A stretch of 64,000 nucleotides of DNA from Melieria omissa (lineage: Eukaryota; Arthropoda; Insecta; Diptera; Ulidiidae). Below are positions 25,901 to 34,913 of the stretch, piece after piece (the first letter of the stretch is position 1; every line of letters begins with the position of its first letter). Location: positions 27,755,783-27,819,782 of the forward strand of contig OZ020269.1 of assembly GCA_963971225.1 (NCBI GenBank), in the 5' to 3' direction. The notes below the pieces were generated by a model. The model was not told the DNA's origin. It made no database searches and was given only the letters and a program-made list of their open reading frames with translations. Both the position numbers and the translations under genes were made by a program.

Positions 25901-28900
25901 ATAAAATTAAATTAAAAAAATTAAATAACAAAAAACATTAAATAGTTCAAATAAGAAAATGTCATTATTTTAGTTCCATACTCTTAGATTTTCATATTTG
26001 ATAATTCATAACCATTCCATTTATAGTCGTTTTCATGAAATACTTGCACTTTCTTTAACTTTTTGCATTGTTAGATTTCATTCCCTCAAAAAACTATTTT
26101 AAAGCAACATTCCCCTAAACATTCGAGTTATTTCGCTGACCAGACAGACAAGTATGAACTATGTGGCGGTATTTGTCGCCTCTGTTCGCTCACTTTGAAC
26201 GCACAATGACGTCGTTAATTCATAAAATTCTTCACAAGTGTGCGCCTGCAAATGTCATCGCTGACACATTGCCTGGTGACATCTGCATTTGACAGCGCTA
26301 TTTTCGCGCCACACTTGCACAGTTATGCTGCTGCCACTCTTAGATGTTGCTGTCTTCTGTTTTGCTAATGTTTGCGTAAACTAAAAATAAATCGCATCAT
26401 AAATGTCAACAACAATTTGCTGGCACTTTCAAAAATGCTTTCATTGAACATTTGCTGCGTTAGGTTTTTGCCGTTGTTATTTTTATTCTTGTTGTTTTTG
26501 TGAATGTTGCGCATTACTTGCTATTTTTTTTCGAATGAATGACTACAAATATTTTCAAGTGCATTGAACTTAATGCAAGAATGAATGTGCCATTGTATGG
26601 AATGTCTTTGTAAAAGGTTATCTGATAAAATTTATATTATGTATAACATTTAGATTGTTGGTTTTTTAAGATTCAGTTTTGGATAGAATAAGTGAGGTTA
26701 GAATAAGTGAGGTTAGGAGCGGTTTAGTTGAATGTGGCTGACGCGTTTGGGGCAGCCGCATGAAAGACAGAAACGGTTTTGGAATGGGTGAATGAATAGA
26801 ATATTCAAGAGCTACTTGAATGCGAAAATATTTATGTTGGTAGGTAGGTGAGTAGACAGGTGGGTACCCACTGGTGCCCACTTAGGCCATAAAATCCATT
26901 AAGATATCAACATCAATCGAGGTTCAGTTCAATCAATCATTGAACAATCTTGAGCTCTTAACAAAACCCAGTAGATTGTGAATACTTTCTAGATCCCCTA
27001 GATTGTCGAAGAAGAAGTGGCCCTGGTGAGTCTTTCCTCTTTTAGATAATGCAGAACAAATACAAAAGAGATTAAGTCAACTTTTCTCTCCTTCCTCGTA
27101 GGCCATTAAGTCTTATTGCGATACTCATTGAAGCATTGAATTTCTGAGTATTAAGCCTTGACATATCTTCACATAACTGCGCTGTCGTACCCTGGCAATC
27201 TTGTCTATTCTTCGGTTCGTTTGACTGTCTCTAAGCTCTGGAACCCAGCATAGGAGAATATGTAGCTGTCGAATAGTCTCGTTAAGAGATTTCAACATTC
27301 GTTGATGTGATTGGAACTGCATCCAGAGCGGTTTTGTGCAGATATCTCATAGGACCCCTAACTCCTCCTTTTACAATTTGCGTTTATCTTATTTAGAATA
27401 GTCTCGTATTTTCATCAGTTTGTTCCATCATTGTTTGTGTTTGACAACAGTGTAGTCTATTCAACAACATAAATGTCCTTATTACATAAGAGGTCAAGTA
27501 AAAGTCAGAGTTGAATTTTCTCAGTTGCAGTTGCAAAGTTTCCTCGAAAAGTTGTCGCTAGAAATACGTTTTGCCTTTGGCTGAATTCGATTTTAGTTGG
27601 TTTTCTCACTTTGCAACCAGACTGACAGTCACACTTTCACACTGCCGTTCATAAATCTCAAATCAATAATTCCCACAGCGTTGCTGCTTTGGCGAATTTC
27701 TTTGATTTTGTCGAGAAACAAAAACAAATAAAAGCAAAATCAAAAATAATGTGAAAAGTGGTAATGCGTCTTACAACAACTAACGCCAAGCAATCTTTTG
27801 AGTGGTTTTGACTGCCTGCAGGCTGCAGGATGCAGGATCCACAATGCTCGAATTGTAGTCGATGGTTATTGTTTTTGTGTGTCTCAGTGAAGTTGGCAAT
27901 TTATACTAAAAGCACACAAAGTTATTAAAATATAAAAACGAACATTGATAAAGTGAACTCAAGCGCAGCACACATGAGAAATGTATAAAAAGCGAAATTA
28001 ATGGTAAGGAACTAGGAGAGCTGTGGTCGACCTATTTACACTCTATGCGACATATAGAAATTACTGGTAATATGTTGATATGTCTGTTTTATGTGTGTAC
28101 TTAAAAATTTAACATCTATTAAAATTAAATTGTAAAATAATAATTTGGAATTTGACGTAGAAGTTGAAAATAATCAATAACGGACAAATGATTTCGGTTA
28201 ATATGAAAGTTGGCATATTGTATCGAATATTTTTAAGTTAGAAACACAATTCATCCTTTCATCCACTTATTGCAACAGAGTATGGGTATGTCGTAGCGGC
28301 TAATTCGAGTGGACCACACTTAGGTCATAGAACCTATTTTTGGTTGATTGGACTCAGATCCCATACTAATACGTTGTGCAAAGTTATGTTGGCTGTAAAC
28401 AGTACTGCAGACTATCCCCTACGTTGTCAAAGAAGACAATACCCAAGTAAATTTGCATTTTTTAGAGAGTTCTATATATTTGTTTTAGCGCAACAGGCGG
28501 ACATTTTTCATAGAAACTCCTATGATAATACTATCATAGGAGTTTCTTTTCTTTATTTCTTTATTTTTTTAAACAGGTGGACTCATGATGAACAGCCTGC
28601 CGGATTCTTAGCGACCAAAGACAGTCCTCTGTTTGAGTGAAGTTACTACAGGTCACTCCCTTTTTATTATTATTTATTTATATTATTTTATTTTATTTTA
28701 TTTCATTTTATTTTATTTTATTTTATTTTATTTTATTTTATTTTTTACGAGTTTTCCCGTTATTTTATTTAGGTGTTATTACACGCAGTATTGGAACCTG
28801 GGTCGCTGCCTTCGACACGCGGTCCAACGCACTAACCAACTGAGCCACTGCTGGTTGGAAAAACTGAACATGCTTCAGTTCCTGAGTGCACCGCTTGCAC

Positions 28901-31900
28901 AGTGATGCGTGTAAGTCGCCTGCAGGACGACAGCTGCAACATTGCACATCGAAATGAAGTCGAGACAATACAATGCAACGACAGCAGTGGAAATGTTGCA
29001 CCAAGTTTTAAGACAAATTGCATTCTCATGCTTTTCACTGCAATGCACATTGAGCTGATATTATTTATTGATTTTCTTTCATTAAAGTTTAAATTTTATA
29101 AATTAATTTCCGCTTATGTCAATGGTCACAACTTTCAGTTCGGTTCAACTCGGGCAGTCCAGCTCCGCCCCGCCCCGCCACGCAACGCAACACAACCATT
29201 GTTGTATGTTATATGTCTGCAATTGTCTGCTGCCGCTAGTCGCTGTCAATTAGTGTGACACGCTTCGTTATTCATTTGTCATCGCGCATTGTCGACGTTG
29301 CAACAGTGTCCTTGTGTTGCAATGTTTATTTGCAGCACATTTCTTGTGTCACCATTCATGCCGGCAGCAATTGTTACTACTATGGGTTGTTGTTGTTGTT
29401 TTTGCTTGTCACTATCACTCATTCATACTTGTCGCTGTCGCTATGGTTATTTCTTTTGTTGTTGTTGTATGTATTTGCGTTATAATTTCACGTTTCGCAC
29501 GCTGCATTTGTCATTAGTGCGGCGCTCATTCATTCGTTCACTCATTCATTCATTGAGGCATTCATTCGGCTGGCGGGTGCTGCTGGCTTCCAGCCGGTCA
29601 GTGGCATCTTGGCACAAGTGCCAACATTCCCATCAACATTAACATCGGCATCGGCTGCCGAGTCAAGCTAACTGCACACTTTGCGCAAGACTAAACGGTA
29701 AATTTGCATAAGCAATTTGCATGCCCAGAGTTTCCAACATTTGCAGTCGAAGTACAACTACGTATATATCTGACTATAAATTCATGCATTCATAAGTTGT
29801 TGTAATTAATATTGTATTTTCAATTCGTTTTCGTTTAAAATATTCAATTCTGCATTTTGTTACAACAATTTTGATAGTAAAATTATTGAATTATTTCAAT
29901 TAACTCTTTGATTGCAAACATTTTGAAATTCACAGCGCCGCTTTAAGAAGTTTCCGAGCCAATCTTCAATTATAAATTCATTTCAACTATTTCTAGTATT
30001 TCTTCCAAAAACCATGCAACTTCTTCCACAACTTCTCTTCCACCTGCGCCATTCTTCGTCTCACCAAAAAAACTATTATTGCGTCCATCAGTTTCTCTGC
30101 TGACTCGGAAAAACTCCAATGAAAACACACCCACCCACCCACACACACAAACGCATATTGCAGAACTGGGATCGTTGTCTGTAATACATAGTGGAAATAT
30201 TTGTCCTTGTCACTGCCATTCAGCCGGAGCGTGGGACTGTCGCCTCGCCGCTACACGGCGCACTGTCATTGCGCTGCGTGCGTTGTGCGGGACGTGCTTG
30301 TCCGTTGCACGTTTTTCCATTAGTTAATTGTATCCGGTGCACAAGTGCATGAAATTGGTCAATTGTAGGGCAGCCGTTTGCAGCGATGTCCTCATGGGCG
30401 GAGCAGAGGCGACACCTACTATTGGATCAACGGGGCAGCGGTCTCTGTCTGCAATTATGTCCAGTTGACATAGTTTTTCACAGCTTGCAGCATATTGTGT
30501 GCTAAAAATTTAGTTATATGTTGGTGTGAGGATTTTGGGTGACACTCAATTGGCTAAACGGCCAATCAGTTTTGTTGTATCTCACAAACATGTAAGAAAT
30601 ATTGTTTTTAAGTATATTGATTTGTTCATTAAATGAAACGAAAAGCTTTTGAATTAGGTACTTGAAATTTCAAATAATATTAAAAGATCTATTACAAGAA
30701 CTGTTTAATGGATTTTGTTTCCAGGCAGTCAATCAATCGGCATGCTTTGGTAGTCCCGCTACCAGCAAACATTCGAGTCAGTTTAGAGCTCAAGCTGAGA
30801 TAAACTGCCAGTGGCTGTTGCCATAAACTTTGACAACGCTTATAGCGGCTGCGCTTTTATGTGGCATTGAGCCATGAAAGTTTTACAGAACCAGCGTAGT
30901 TAAAAATTTACGAACATCTTTGATCGAAAAAAGTTTAGCTACGATCTTTTGGAACCGCTGGATCAGCTGAGAGTTCACCCGACATGGAAGTCAGCGTCTG
31001 AAATCGAAAGTCAAAATTGTTGGGAAGGAACTCATTGCGAAAACTGTTTAAGTGATGAGCTGAAGAAGTGATTGAAGCGGAAGTACATACAAAGTTGAGA
31101 CACCTGGACAAAGTTGAAAACAGCCAAAATTTAATTTGTCTTATTATTTAATTAATTATTTTTTTATTTTAATGTTTAATTAATAACTTCAGAATTAATT
31201 CCTTCCCATAGTCTGTAAGTAATTCAACTGTAGACTGAATATATGTAAATATATATAAATAAAATAAAATAAAAAAATTAATAATTTTAAAATTTTAATT
31301 TTTAATTAATTAATTTTTAAATTTGAACGTTTTTTAAATTAAACTAATTCAGTTTGTTATTTTAATTTTAAACTAACTAGTTTTCAAATTTTAATTTTAA
31401 ATTGATTAGTTTTTAAATTATATTTTTTAATGAATTAGTTTTAAACTTTGAATACAAATTTTTAAGTACTTGTTTTTTTATAAATATTATAATATAATTT
31501 TTTTTTTAATTTTTTTTTAATTTTAATTACGTTTTATTTTACTTCTCACAATTAATTGATTATTTTTTTAATTTTTAATTTTTTTTAATTTTTAATTAAT
31601 TTTTAAACTTTGATTTTAATTTGACTTATCATTTTAATTAGTTTATAAATTTTAAAATTTAATTAGTAATTTATTTTTTTATTTATTATGTTTTTTATTT
31701 ATTATTTTAATTAGTTTTTAAATTTTAAAATTTAACTAGTAATTTTTAAATCTTAATTTTTAAATTATTCGTTTGAGTTTTAATTTTTAATAAATTAATT
31801 TAAAAATTTAAATTTTAAATTGACATCATTTAATTAATTAGTTTTGAAATTTTAATTTTCAATTTATTAGTTTTTTAGTTTTAATTTTTAATTAATTAAT

Positions 31901-33087
31901 TGTTTAATTATAGTTTAGTTTGACTTCTCATTTAGTTAATTAGTATCTAATTTCCAATTAGTTCAATTTTCATTAATTAATTTTTACATTTTTTATTTTG
32001 AATCAATTAGTTTTTAAATTTTATGTTTTATTGTTTATTTTTAATTTTAATTAATTAATTAATTAAATTAATTTTTTTTTATTTTTAATTTTAATACCAA
32101 CTTTTAAATACTTGTTTCGTTTTTATAAATATAGTCAAATATTTTAATTTTTATTTTTTTAATTATTCGTTTAATGTGACATCACTAAATTGGATAGTTT
32201 CTAAGTTTTAATTTTTAATTAATTAACTTAAAAATTTTTATTTTAATTTGACTTATCATTTCAGTAATTAGTTTTTAAATTAAGTTTTAATTGATTCGTT
32301 TTTTTATTTTAATTTTTAATTAATTAATTTTTTAATTTTTAATTAATTAATGTTTAAATTTAAATTTCAATTTGATTTATCACTTTATGACTAGTTTTTA
32401 AATTTAAATTTTTAATTAATTAGTTTTTAAGTTTTAATTCTTAATGAATTAGTTCTTAAATTTGAATTTAAAACTAATATTATTAACTTTCAATTAATTA
32501 TAATTTTAAACTTTATTATTTTATTTTCTTTTTTATTTTTGTAAATGATTAGATTTACTAATTTTTTTCAATGTGCTATTAAAAATCTTACGGAGCTTAA
32601 AGCTCTCCCCGTGTGTTTGATTAAATTTTGAAATTGAAATTTTAACACTATACGATTTTTAATTCTTTTTTATAAATATTTTTAAATATATTTATTTAAC
32701 TTTTTGTTATTTTGAATTATTCGTTTCACTTAACTAATTTGGGTAATGGTCTAAAATAGTTCAATGTGTTATTTAAGTTCATCCAGTAGTAGTTAAAAGT
32801 TCCGAATGTGTTATTTCATTTAACTTCTTCTTTGTTTTCGGTGGTTTTAAATTGCACCTCTAACAAATCTCTCTCTCTCATCTCTGCCTATGCTGATCGT
32901 AGCGTGAAAAGAACGCTTAAATATAGCCCAAAGTGAGCGAAAAATAGATATGACGCATAGAAATTTGCTTATGTATGAGTGTATGTGTGTATGTATGTAC
33001 TTTTGTATACTTACATGACGCCAGTTCCTGCAAGTGCTGAAATTCACGTGGCGACAATTTGTCCCATTTATGCGATGTGGCGGTCAT
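1737..33087 (-). CDS. Dgk: Type I diacylglycerol kinase (EF-hand, DGK beta/gamma-like), N-terminal half, 10 exons
   Basis: Diacylglycerol kinases phosphorylate diacylglycerol to phosphatidic acid at membranes; type I members are switched on by Ca2+ through EF-hands. Ten exons with GT..AG borders join in frame into 462 codons. In order they give a recoverin-homology region (residues 1 to about 265, interrupted by a Ser-rich insert at about 117-227), EF-hand loops at 276-287 and 321-332 with all ligand positions acidic/polar as in the canonical loop, a first C1 domain (His360 to Cys409 with the full His/Cys pattern), and a second C1 starting at His427/428 and cut at residue 462 by the window edge. 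The catalytic and accessory domains must lie left of position 1. Vertebrate DGK beta is the closest relative I recognise: shared phrases include [23 protein letters not shown] and [12 protein letters not shown]. The acceptor just before the ATG shows that 5' UTR exons lie to the right. Orthology to fly Dgk is family knowledge, not computed. Confidence 0.95.
3134..3279. mobile_element. hAT-type MITE, 146 bp
   Basis: It starts CAGTGGCGCTCAC and ends GTGTGCGTCAATG, imperfect terminal inverted repeats of the CAGNG hAT type. It contains GGGGTTTT and GTTGAACCCCCAAA blocks shared with the copies at 7594 and 17892. The flanking 8-mers acagaaat (3126-3133) and atagcaat (3280-3287) match at 6 of 8 positions, a likely aged target duplication. 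There is no coding capacity. Confidence 0.7.
3597..4410. repeat. Compound AATG/AATA tetranucleotide array with a repeated ~45-bp spacer
   Basis: Runs of GAATGAATGAATAAAT fill most of the stretch. A non-simple spacer recurs at about 3552, 3663, 3942 and 4142 with the shape GACGAAATGA..GTTGTCACC..TGTTTTTGGCTTTAATTTGTT. So the array is a higher-order repeat with a unit of about 200-280 bp rather than a plain microsatellite. The open frames with FIHSFIHSF patterns are artefacts. Confidence 0.85.
4874..5005 (-). CDS. Dgk: Dgk exon 9 (first C1 domain)
   Basis: This 132-bp exon encodes [20 protein letters not shown] and [20 protein letters not shown]. The zinc-binding His and first Cys pairs of C1a are present. 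The donor lies in a TGTGTGTGTAAGT run; TGTGT|GTAAGT is chosen because it keeps the frame and yields GLCCVLCKY across the junction, as in human GLSCNLCKY. Confidence 0.93.
5203..5311 (-). CDS. Dgk: Dgk exon 8 (EF-hand 2)
   Basis: This 109-bp exon encodes [20 protein letters not shown] followed by [17 protein letters not shown]. The loop [12 protein letters not shown] is a canonical EF-hand (Asp1, Asp3, Asp5, Ser9, Glu12). It opens in phase 0 after GCGGGAAGCGG..CCGCAG and closes in phase 1 at GTAAGT. Confidence 0.95.
6740..6911 (-). repeat. Dispersed repeat copy ending in CTGGCAACACTG
   Basis: Read on the minus strand it begins CAGTGTTGCCAGAGATCTGA and continues ATGACTTTCTCCTAAAT, very like the starts at 20995 and 63147. 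The outer end is 6911; the inner end near 6740 is uncertain. The CAGNG start suggests a hAT-type non-autonomous element, which is inference. Confidence 0.6.
7594..7729. mobile_element. hAT-type MITE, 136 bp (same family as 3134 and 17892)
   Basis: It starts CAGTGGCGCACGCAAG, has GTTTGGGGGTTCAAAACTCC inside, and ends GTGTGTGCTATTG. Flanking 8-mers gtttgtaa and gtatgagg share 5 of 8 bases, so the target duplication is weak here. Family identity rests on the ends and the shared GGGGGTTCAAA core. Confidence 0.6.
7885..7995 (-). mobile_element. 5'-truncated LINE 3' end
   Basis: On the minus strand this carries the same tail as the intact LINE ending near 45050: AGAGTCCAT.., TATATATCCTTCCTGAACCA, a short hairpin with AGGGATAATCCCCT, and TGCGCGTTTGCTC. 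Only about 110 bp are present, all 3' UTR and the extreme C-terminal codons. Confidence 0.75.
12356..12480 (-). CDS. Dgk: Dgk exon 7 (EF-hand 1)
   Basis: This 125-bp exon completes [20 protein letters not shown]. The loop [12 protein letters not shown] has Asp1, Asp3, Asn5, Asp9 and Glu12, a canonical Ca2+ site. It ends in phase 0 after [13 protein letters not shown], which is strongly conserved in type I DGKs. The acceptor is GATAG, weak in pyrimidines but required for the frame. Confidence 0.95.
13012..13137 (-). CDS. Dgk: Dgk exon 6 (end of recoverin-homology region)
   Basis: A 126-bp exon after TTTTTTTGCAG, phase 1 to phase 1. It encodes [20 protein letters not shown] followed by [20 protein letters not shown]. 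The [20 protein letters not shown] string is nearly identical to vertebrate DGK alpha/beta. It directly precedes the first EF-hand. Confidence 0.95.
13900..14250 (+). pseudogene. C-terminal fragment of a non-LTR retrotransposon polyprotein
   Basis: The frame from 13933 to 14166 reads [20 protein letters not shown] and [20 protein letters not shown]. This CxxC..HxLCHCPxL zinc-knuckle-like tail, with a following [10 protein letters not shown] segment, is typical of the C-terminus of ORF2 in I/R1/LOA-like LINEs. There is no RT upstream in the same frame, so it is a dead truncated insertion within the Dgk intron. The clade assignment is tentative. Confidence 0.6.
14848..15586. mobile_element. Non-autonomous DNA transposon with perfect 9-bp target duplication
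   Basis: The ends are CAAGGTCTATAGAACAAAGG and, inverted at the right end, CAAGGTTTATAAAATAAAGG. The flanks carry the identical 9-mer tgtggcaat at 14839-14847 and 15587-15595. Inside is a second inverted repeat (about 15229-15268 against 15451-15490, ATCTGTGGTCAAAAGCA). A palindromic TGACGTCA lies at 14907-14914. No transposase frame exists. A 9-bp duplication is usual for Mutator-like elements, but I do not recognise the ends. Confidence 0.75.
15745..15750 (-). terminator. Candidate poly(A) signal of the DESI2-like gene
   Basis: AATAAA on the minus strand about 290 bases after the stop codon, followed by AT-rich DNA. It fits a 3' end for the nested transcript, but AATAAA is common in this AT-rich sequence. 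Confidence 0.4.
16037..16684 (-). CDS. DESI2-like PPPDE-domain isopeptidase, intronless, nested in Dgk
   Basis: PPPDE (DeSI) proteins are papain-like cysteine isopeptidases that remove SUMO or ubiquitin; DESI2 is cytoplasmic in vertebrates. The 215-residue product has a 40-residue N-terminal tail, then the PPPDE fold from about residue 43 (VRLNVYDIL). Catalytic His66 lies in [11 protein letters not shown] and Cys144 in NNCNHF. The C-terminal [20 protein letters not shown] and LPREWITP match human DESI2 (IPRWINRLAYF..LPKEWLTPAALQ). The frame stays open upstream of ATG 16684 for at least 24 codons without an ATG, so 16684 is the first in-frame ATG; a spliced upstream start is possible. The neighbours are Dgk exons 5 and 6 on the same strand. 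A poly(A) signal lies at 15750-15745. Codon use is much more GC-rich than the flanks, as expected for a constrained gene. Confidence 0.9.
   Translation of the reverse strand: MFGGNLQLKFPLGNYFRGPETGATTATHDSCPHAQLGRACEPVRLNVYDILKINDYSAFVGLGVFHSGIEVYGTEFAYGGHRFPFTGIFEMMPRDYADLGEQFRFRQSVSIGCTDLTYMQVQHIIDQLGEKFAGKNYHLISNNCNHFTDFLARVLSGNGIPRWVNRLAHITGYVPFIERLLPREWITPNALQDSMTILQNYDVSYANILNKNDDL
17570..17830 (+). repeat. Candidate tRNA-derived SINE
   Basis: A near-perfect RNA polymerase III B box (GGTTCGAATCC, 17617-17627) lies about 40 bp after a degenerate A-box-like TGGCAAATAGCGCG (17577). It is followed by about 200 bp of non-tRNA sequence. Other copies in the window share neither body, so the family is uncertain. 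A tRNA gene is unlikely because no cloverleaf with paired acceptor stem is evident. Confidence 0.35.
17892..18004. mobile_element. hAT-type MITE, 113 bp, with near-perfect 8-bp target duplication
   Basis: It starts CAGTGACGCACA and ends TGTGCGCCACTG, good inverted repeats. Flanks are tatatgtg (17884-17891) and tatctgtg (18005-18012), 7 of 8 identical. The inside has two G/C-rich arms (GGGGGTTTTTGGGGGTTCAA and CCCCGCCCCCAAAA). This is the best preserved copy of the family. Confidence 0.8.
18394..18935 (-). mobile_element. 5'-truncated LINE copy with inverted duplicated 3' end
   Basis: From 18935 down to about 18595 the minus strand matches the C-terminal coding part of the LINE at 42088-44997 (about its 44565-44940), with small deletions. 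From 18594 to 18499 it matches the 3' UTR. That 96-bp block is then repeated in inverse orientation at 18394-18489 with about six differences and only 9 bp between arms. The coding part is frameshifted and dead. Confidence 0.8.
19038..19223 (-). CDS. Dgk: Dgk exon 5 (Ser-rich insert)
   Basis: This 186-bp exon runs from CTTGCAG to GTAAGT, phase 1 to phase 1. It is dominated by Ser, Thr, Asn and basic residues (for example [20 protein letters not shown] and [10 protein letters not shown]), so it is probably a disordered linker with many possible phosphorylation sites. It also is skippable in frame, alone or with exon 4. Confidence 0.87.
19295..19441 (-). CDS. Dgk: Dgk exon 4 (insert within recoverin-homology region)
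   Basis: A 147-bp exon separated from exon 3 by only 67 bp and from exon 5 by 71 bp, which are typical short fly introns. It encodes [20 protein letters not shown] and on to [14 protein letters not shown], phase 1 at both ends. I see no counterpart in mammalian DGKs. It is symmetric in phase, so it could be skipped without a frameshift. Confidence 0.88.
19509..19707 (-). CDS. Dgk: Dgk exon 3 (recoverin-homology core)
   Basis: This 199-bp exon runs from a CATTCAG acceptor to a GTAAGG donor. It encodes [20 protein letters not shown] and then a helix-rich stretch ending in VTSHTKG, phase 1. The segment FxxFLxAFL..ETP..LTxHLFxSF is the conserved DGK type I N-terminal (DAG_kinase_N) signature. 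The following residues ([19 protein letters not shown]) begin a fly-specific low-complexity insert. Confidence 0.92.
20995..21527. repeat. Repeat element with GTTGCCAGAT inverted ends, 533 bp
   Basis: The left end CAGTGTTGCCAGATACCTGA and the right end, inverted, CAGCGTTGCCAGATCAGGAG form imperfect terminal repeats. The interior is rich in TCTCCTAAA motifs that repeat irregularly near both ends. The flanking 8-mers do not match convincingly. Related ends occur at 6911 and 63147, and a lone CAGCGTTGCCAGA at 20069. Confidence 0.6.
22530..23170. repeat. Minisatellite, ~76-bp unit, about 8 diverged copies
   Basis: The unit is GTTCTTCATCTTCAGTGTAC, then TTCATCTTCTATG, a CTGCAGTCTCCAGGAAAAG block and AAAGATTCATCTGGGTGG. 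Units begin near 22531, 22608, 22704, 22780, 22860, 22908, 22980, 23055 and 23130; some are shortened. PstI-like CTGCAG recurs once per unit. Confidence 0.85.
24742..24818 (-). CDS. Dgk: Dgk exon 2 of the coding set (recoverin-homology start)
   Basis: This 77-bp exon lies between TCTCTTGCAG and GTAAGT. Its first two bases complete a Tyr codon, giving [13 protein letters not shown], which matches YSTKKLKDVLEEF of DGK beta. It ends in phase 0 after LNPDG. Here the open reading frame is not the longest one in the sequence; frame continuity with both neighbours fixes it. Confidence 0.9.
25150..25925. repeat. AAAAT pentanucleotide array with ~300-bp higher-order duplication
   Basis: Almost pure AAAAT repeats span nearly 780 bp. 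A marked interruption (AATTTAATTTAAAAAAATAA followed by AATTAATAAATAAATAAAAA and AAACAAAAATAAAAATAAAT) occurs at about 25360-25445 and again at 25655-25745. A tract of array sequence was therefore duplicated as a block. [10 protein letters not shown] open frames are artefacts. Confidence 0.9.
28512..28547. repeat. Perfect 16-bp inverted repeat with 4-base loop
   Basis: Arms AGAAACTCCTATGATA and TATCATAGGAGTTTCT flank ATAC. There is no terminator context in a eukaryote; it may be a small foldback insertion. Confidence 0.8.
28665..28855 (-). mobile_element. tRNA-derived SINE with TAAAA tail
   Basis: On the minus strand an A box TGGCTCAGTTGG (28847-28836) and a B-box-like GGTTCCAATAC (28798-28788) are followed by GTAATAACACCTAAATAAAA, then ACGGGAAAACTCG and a TAAAA tail (28746-28672). 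The same head and linker occur at 55518 on the plus strand, so this is a dispersed family transcribed by RNA polymerase III. Confidence 0.8.
31130..32700. repeat. AT-rich block built of degenerate TTTTAATTAATTTTTAAAT units
   Basis: About 1.5 kb of nearly pure A/T with recurrent TTAATTAATT and TTTTAAATTTTAATTTTTAA words. The periodicity is irregular. A region of this kind could be a decayed minisatellite or a matrix-attachment-like segment; nothing coding is present. Confidence 0.75.
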
Positions 33088-33092
33088 TGTGC
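33015..33092 (-). CDS. Dgk: Dgk exon with start codon (ATG at 33087-33085)
   Basis: The acceptor TTTTCAG ends at 33093 and five UTR bases precede ATG. The exon encodes 24 residues, including [19 protein letters not shown], and ends in phase 1 before GTAAGT. The start matches the N-terminus of vertebrate DGK beta, where the same LSP..EF..LQ pattern follows the initiator closely, so no upstream start is needed. Confidence 0.9.
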
Positions 33093-34743
33093 CTGAAAAT
33101 ATGCAAACAAAAAATCGCATACATTATCGCAAAGCATAAAAATAGTTTGACATATTAACAGAAATATTCGATTAAATTGTCACGTCACGTCAAGTCAAGT
33201 CATTCATCAGCGACGACTGACGGAAATGTGAAACGTGACATCCCAGTGACGGACTGATTATTTAGCAGAATTGAATGCTGCTCTGCGCCCAGCGAAGATG
33301 TCTAACTTCTAAGTAAAACAAAACAACAACAAGAACGACAACAAACGCTCTGCGCTTTGGCTCACACTTCGCCCTCGGCTATGTGGGCGAAGAAAATGTT
33401 GAAAGGCAAAGAAAATGCGCCACTAATGGCAGCGGCCACTCAATTAAAAGTGTCAACATTTGCCATAATTATTATTAGAATTGGCGCAACGACGCCTAAT
33501 GCTATGCTTTTAATTTATGCGCAAACCAAGCGCAGCCGCTGCTCTGTGTGTGAATTGCTTTCTCTACGTGTGTGTGTGTGTGTGTGTGCGTTTTTCGTTG
33601 CTTCTGTCGTCTCGACTGCCTTCATGGGGCGCGTCAGTGTGTCACTGTGTCCGTCGCGCCGCCCATTCATCCACTCGACCGTCTGTCCGTGTGATAGGCT
33701 TCGTGACAGCTCGCCGTCGCCTATGTGTCGCCGCCAACTCTTTGACGTCTGCGCTTTTTGTGTGTCAATTCACAAAGGGTTTGCCTGCCTTAACTGTCAC
33801 TGTGGGCCAGCTGGGCCGGTTTGCGCGATTATGCGGGCTGGGCCGGTTGGCTCCTTGACTGCTCGTTTGTGCTCAACCTTCGGTTCGCGACGCTTCGGCT
33901 TGTTTGTGTTTGTGTTTGGTGTTCGGTGTGTGTGTTGGGTCTGGTGAGGCCGCTACGTCATTGTCGACGGGTGTCATCAGCAACGTAATTATGAATGATG
34001 GATGCTGTTGGTTGTCGTCGCTGTTGTTGCTGGCGTTGCTCTCTACGTTGTCATTGTGCTTGTTGTCTTACTTGTTGTTGCAGCTATTGCTGTCGCTGTT
34101 ATTGTTTTTGATGTTGTTGTTGTTATTAGTATTTTTACTTATGGAATGCTTCACCCACTCAAATTTAGCTCGACACGCTGCCACTTTGCATATCCACAGA
34201 ACTTTTTTCCTTCCATTCTTGCTTTCGTTTGTTTTTAATATAGAAATTCTTGTGATTGCTAAGCGTAGCGTATTGTTTGCCCCTCTTCTTTGCGAGTGTG
34301 TGTGTTTTTAATTTGTTTTTTGAATATTTATTTTTGGCTTTTCATAATTTAGTAGCAGCCACTTATTAAAATCATATGATCGCCATAGGATTTGATTAAC
34401 GTATGATGACAGATCTTTTGTATGGTTATTTTTTTGTAAATAAAATTTTTAATTCAAAACATAATTTGCATGTTTTATTCATAAATATGATTTTTGTGTT
34501 AATTTTTTATAGATCAGAACGTGACAAATTTGCTGAAAGACAAACATTCGAATGCCTTCAATATTTCTAGTATATTTTTTTTATAGTTTTTAAAAAATAT
34601 GAAACGTGTTTGTTTTGACGCGAAAAAATGCTGGAATATTTGCTGATTCAAAGTGTAGCTACAAAACAACAACAACAACAAATGGGATGAAAGAAAACAT
34701 TGTGACTCAGTGCTGTTTTCGGATTTTTATCGAAAAGTCAATT

Positions 34744-34838
34744 CATTTTTATTCTCAACATTCATTTTCCCTTAACCCTTTTGATTGATTAATTTTTATT
34801 CTCAACATTCATTTTCCCTTAATCCTTTTGATTCCGAA
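34744..34838. repeat. Tandem duplication of a ~47-bp unit
   Basis: TTTTTATTCTCAACATTCAT followed by TTTCCCTTAAYCCTTTTGATT occurs twice in direct succession, almost identical, so the duplication is recent. Confidence 0.85.
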
Positions 34839-34913
34839 CTTTATCCTGTTTCTCGATATTAGTTTTTGGTGTTTTAATCATAAAAAAATTGGAAGTCGCC
34901 ACGCCTCTTTGTT

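Larger units (their letters stand above)
24819..33014 (-). other. Dgk intron between exons 1 and 2 of the coding set (8.2 kb)
   Basis: It holds the AAAAT array (25150-25925), a perfect 16-bp hairpin (28512-28547), a SINE with TTTTA tail (28665-28855) and a long AT-rich block (31130-32700). The segments 26000-28500 and 28900-30480 contain no recognised gene; 29150-29650 and 30200-30430 are GC-richer and could be regulatory, which is a guess. Confidence 0.7.

Noticed and set aside
25043..25931. Frames up to 167 residues of [10 protein letters not shown]
   Set aside because: Direct translation of the AAAAT array.
33357..34311. Plus-strand frames of 113-196 residues upstream of Dgk
   Set aside because: Built from TG and GTT-rich simple sequence; Cys/Val/Leu runs reflect composition.
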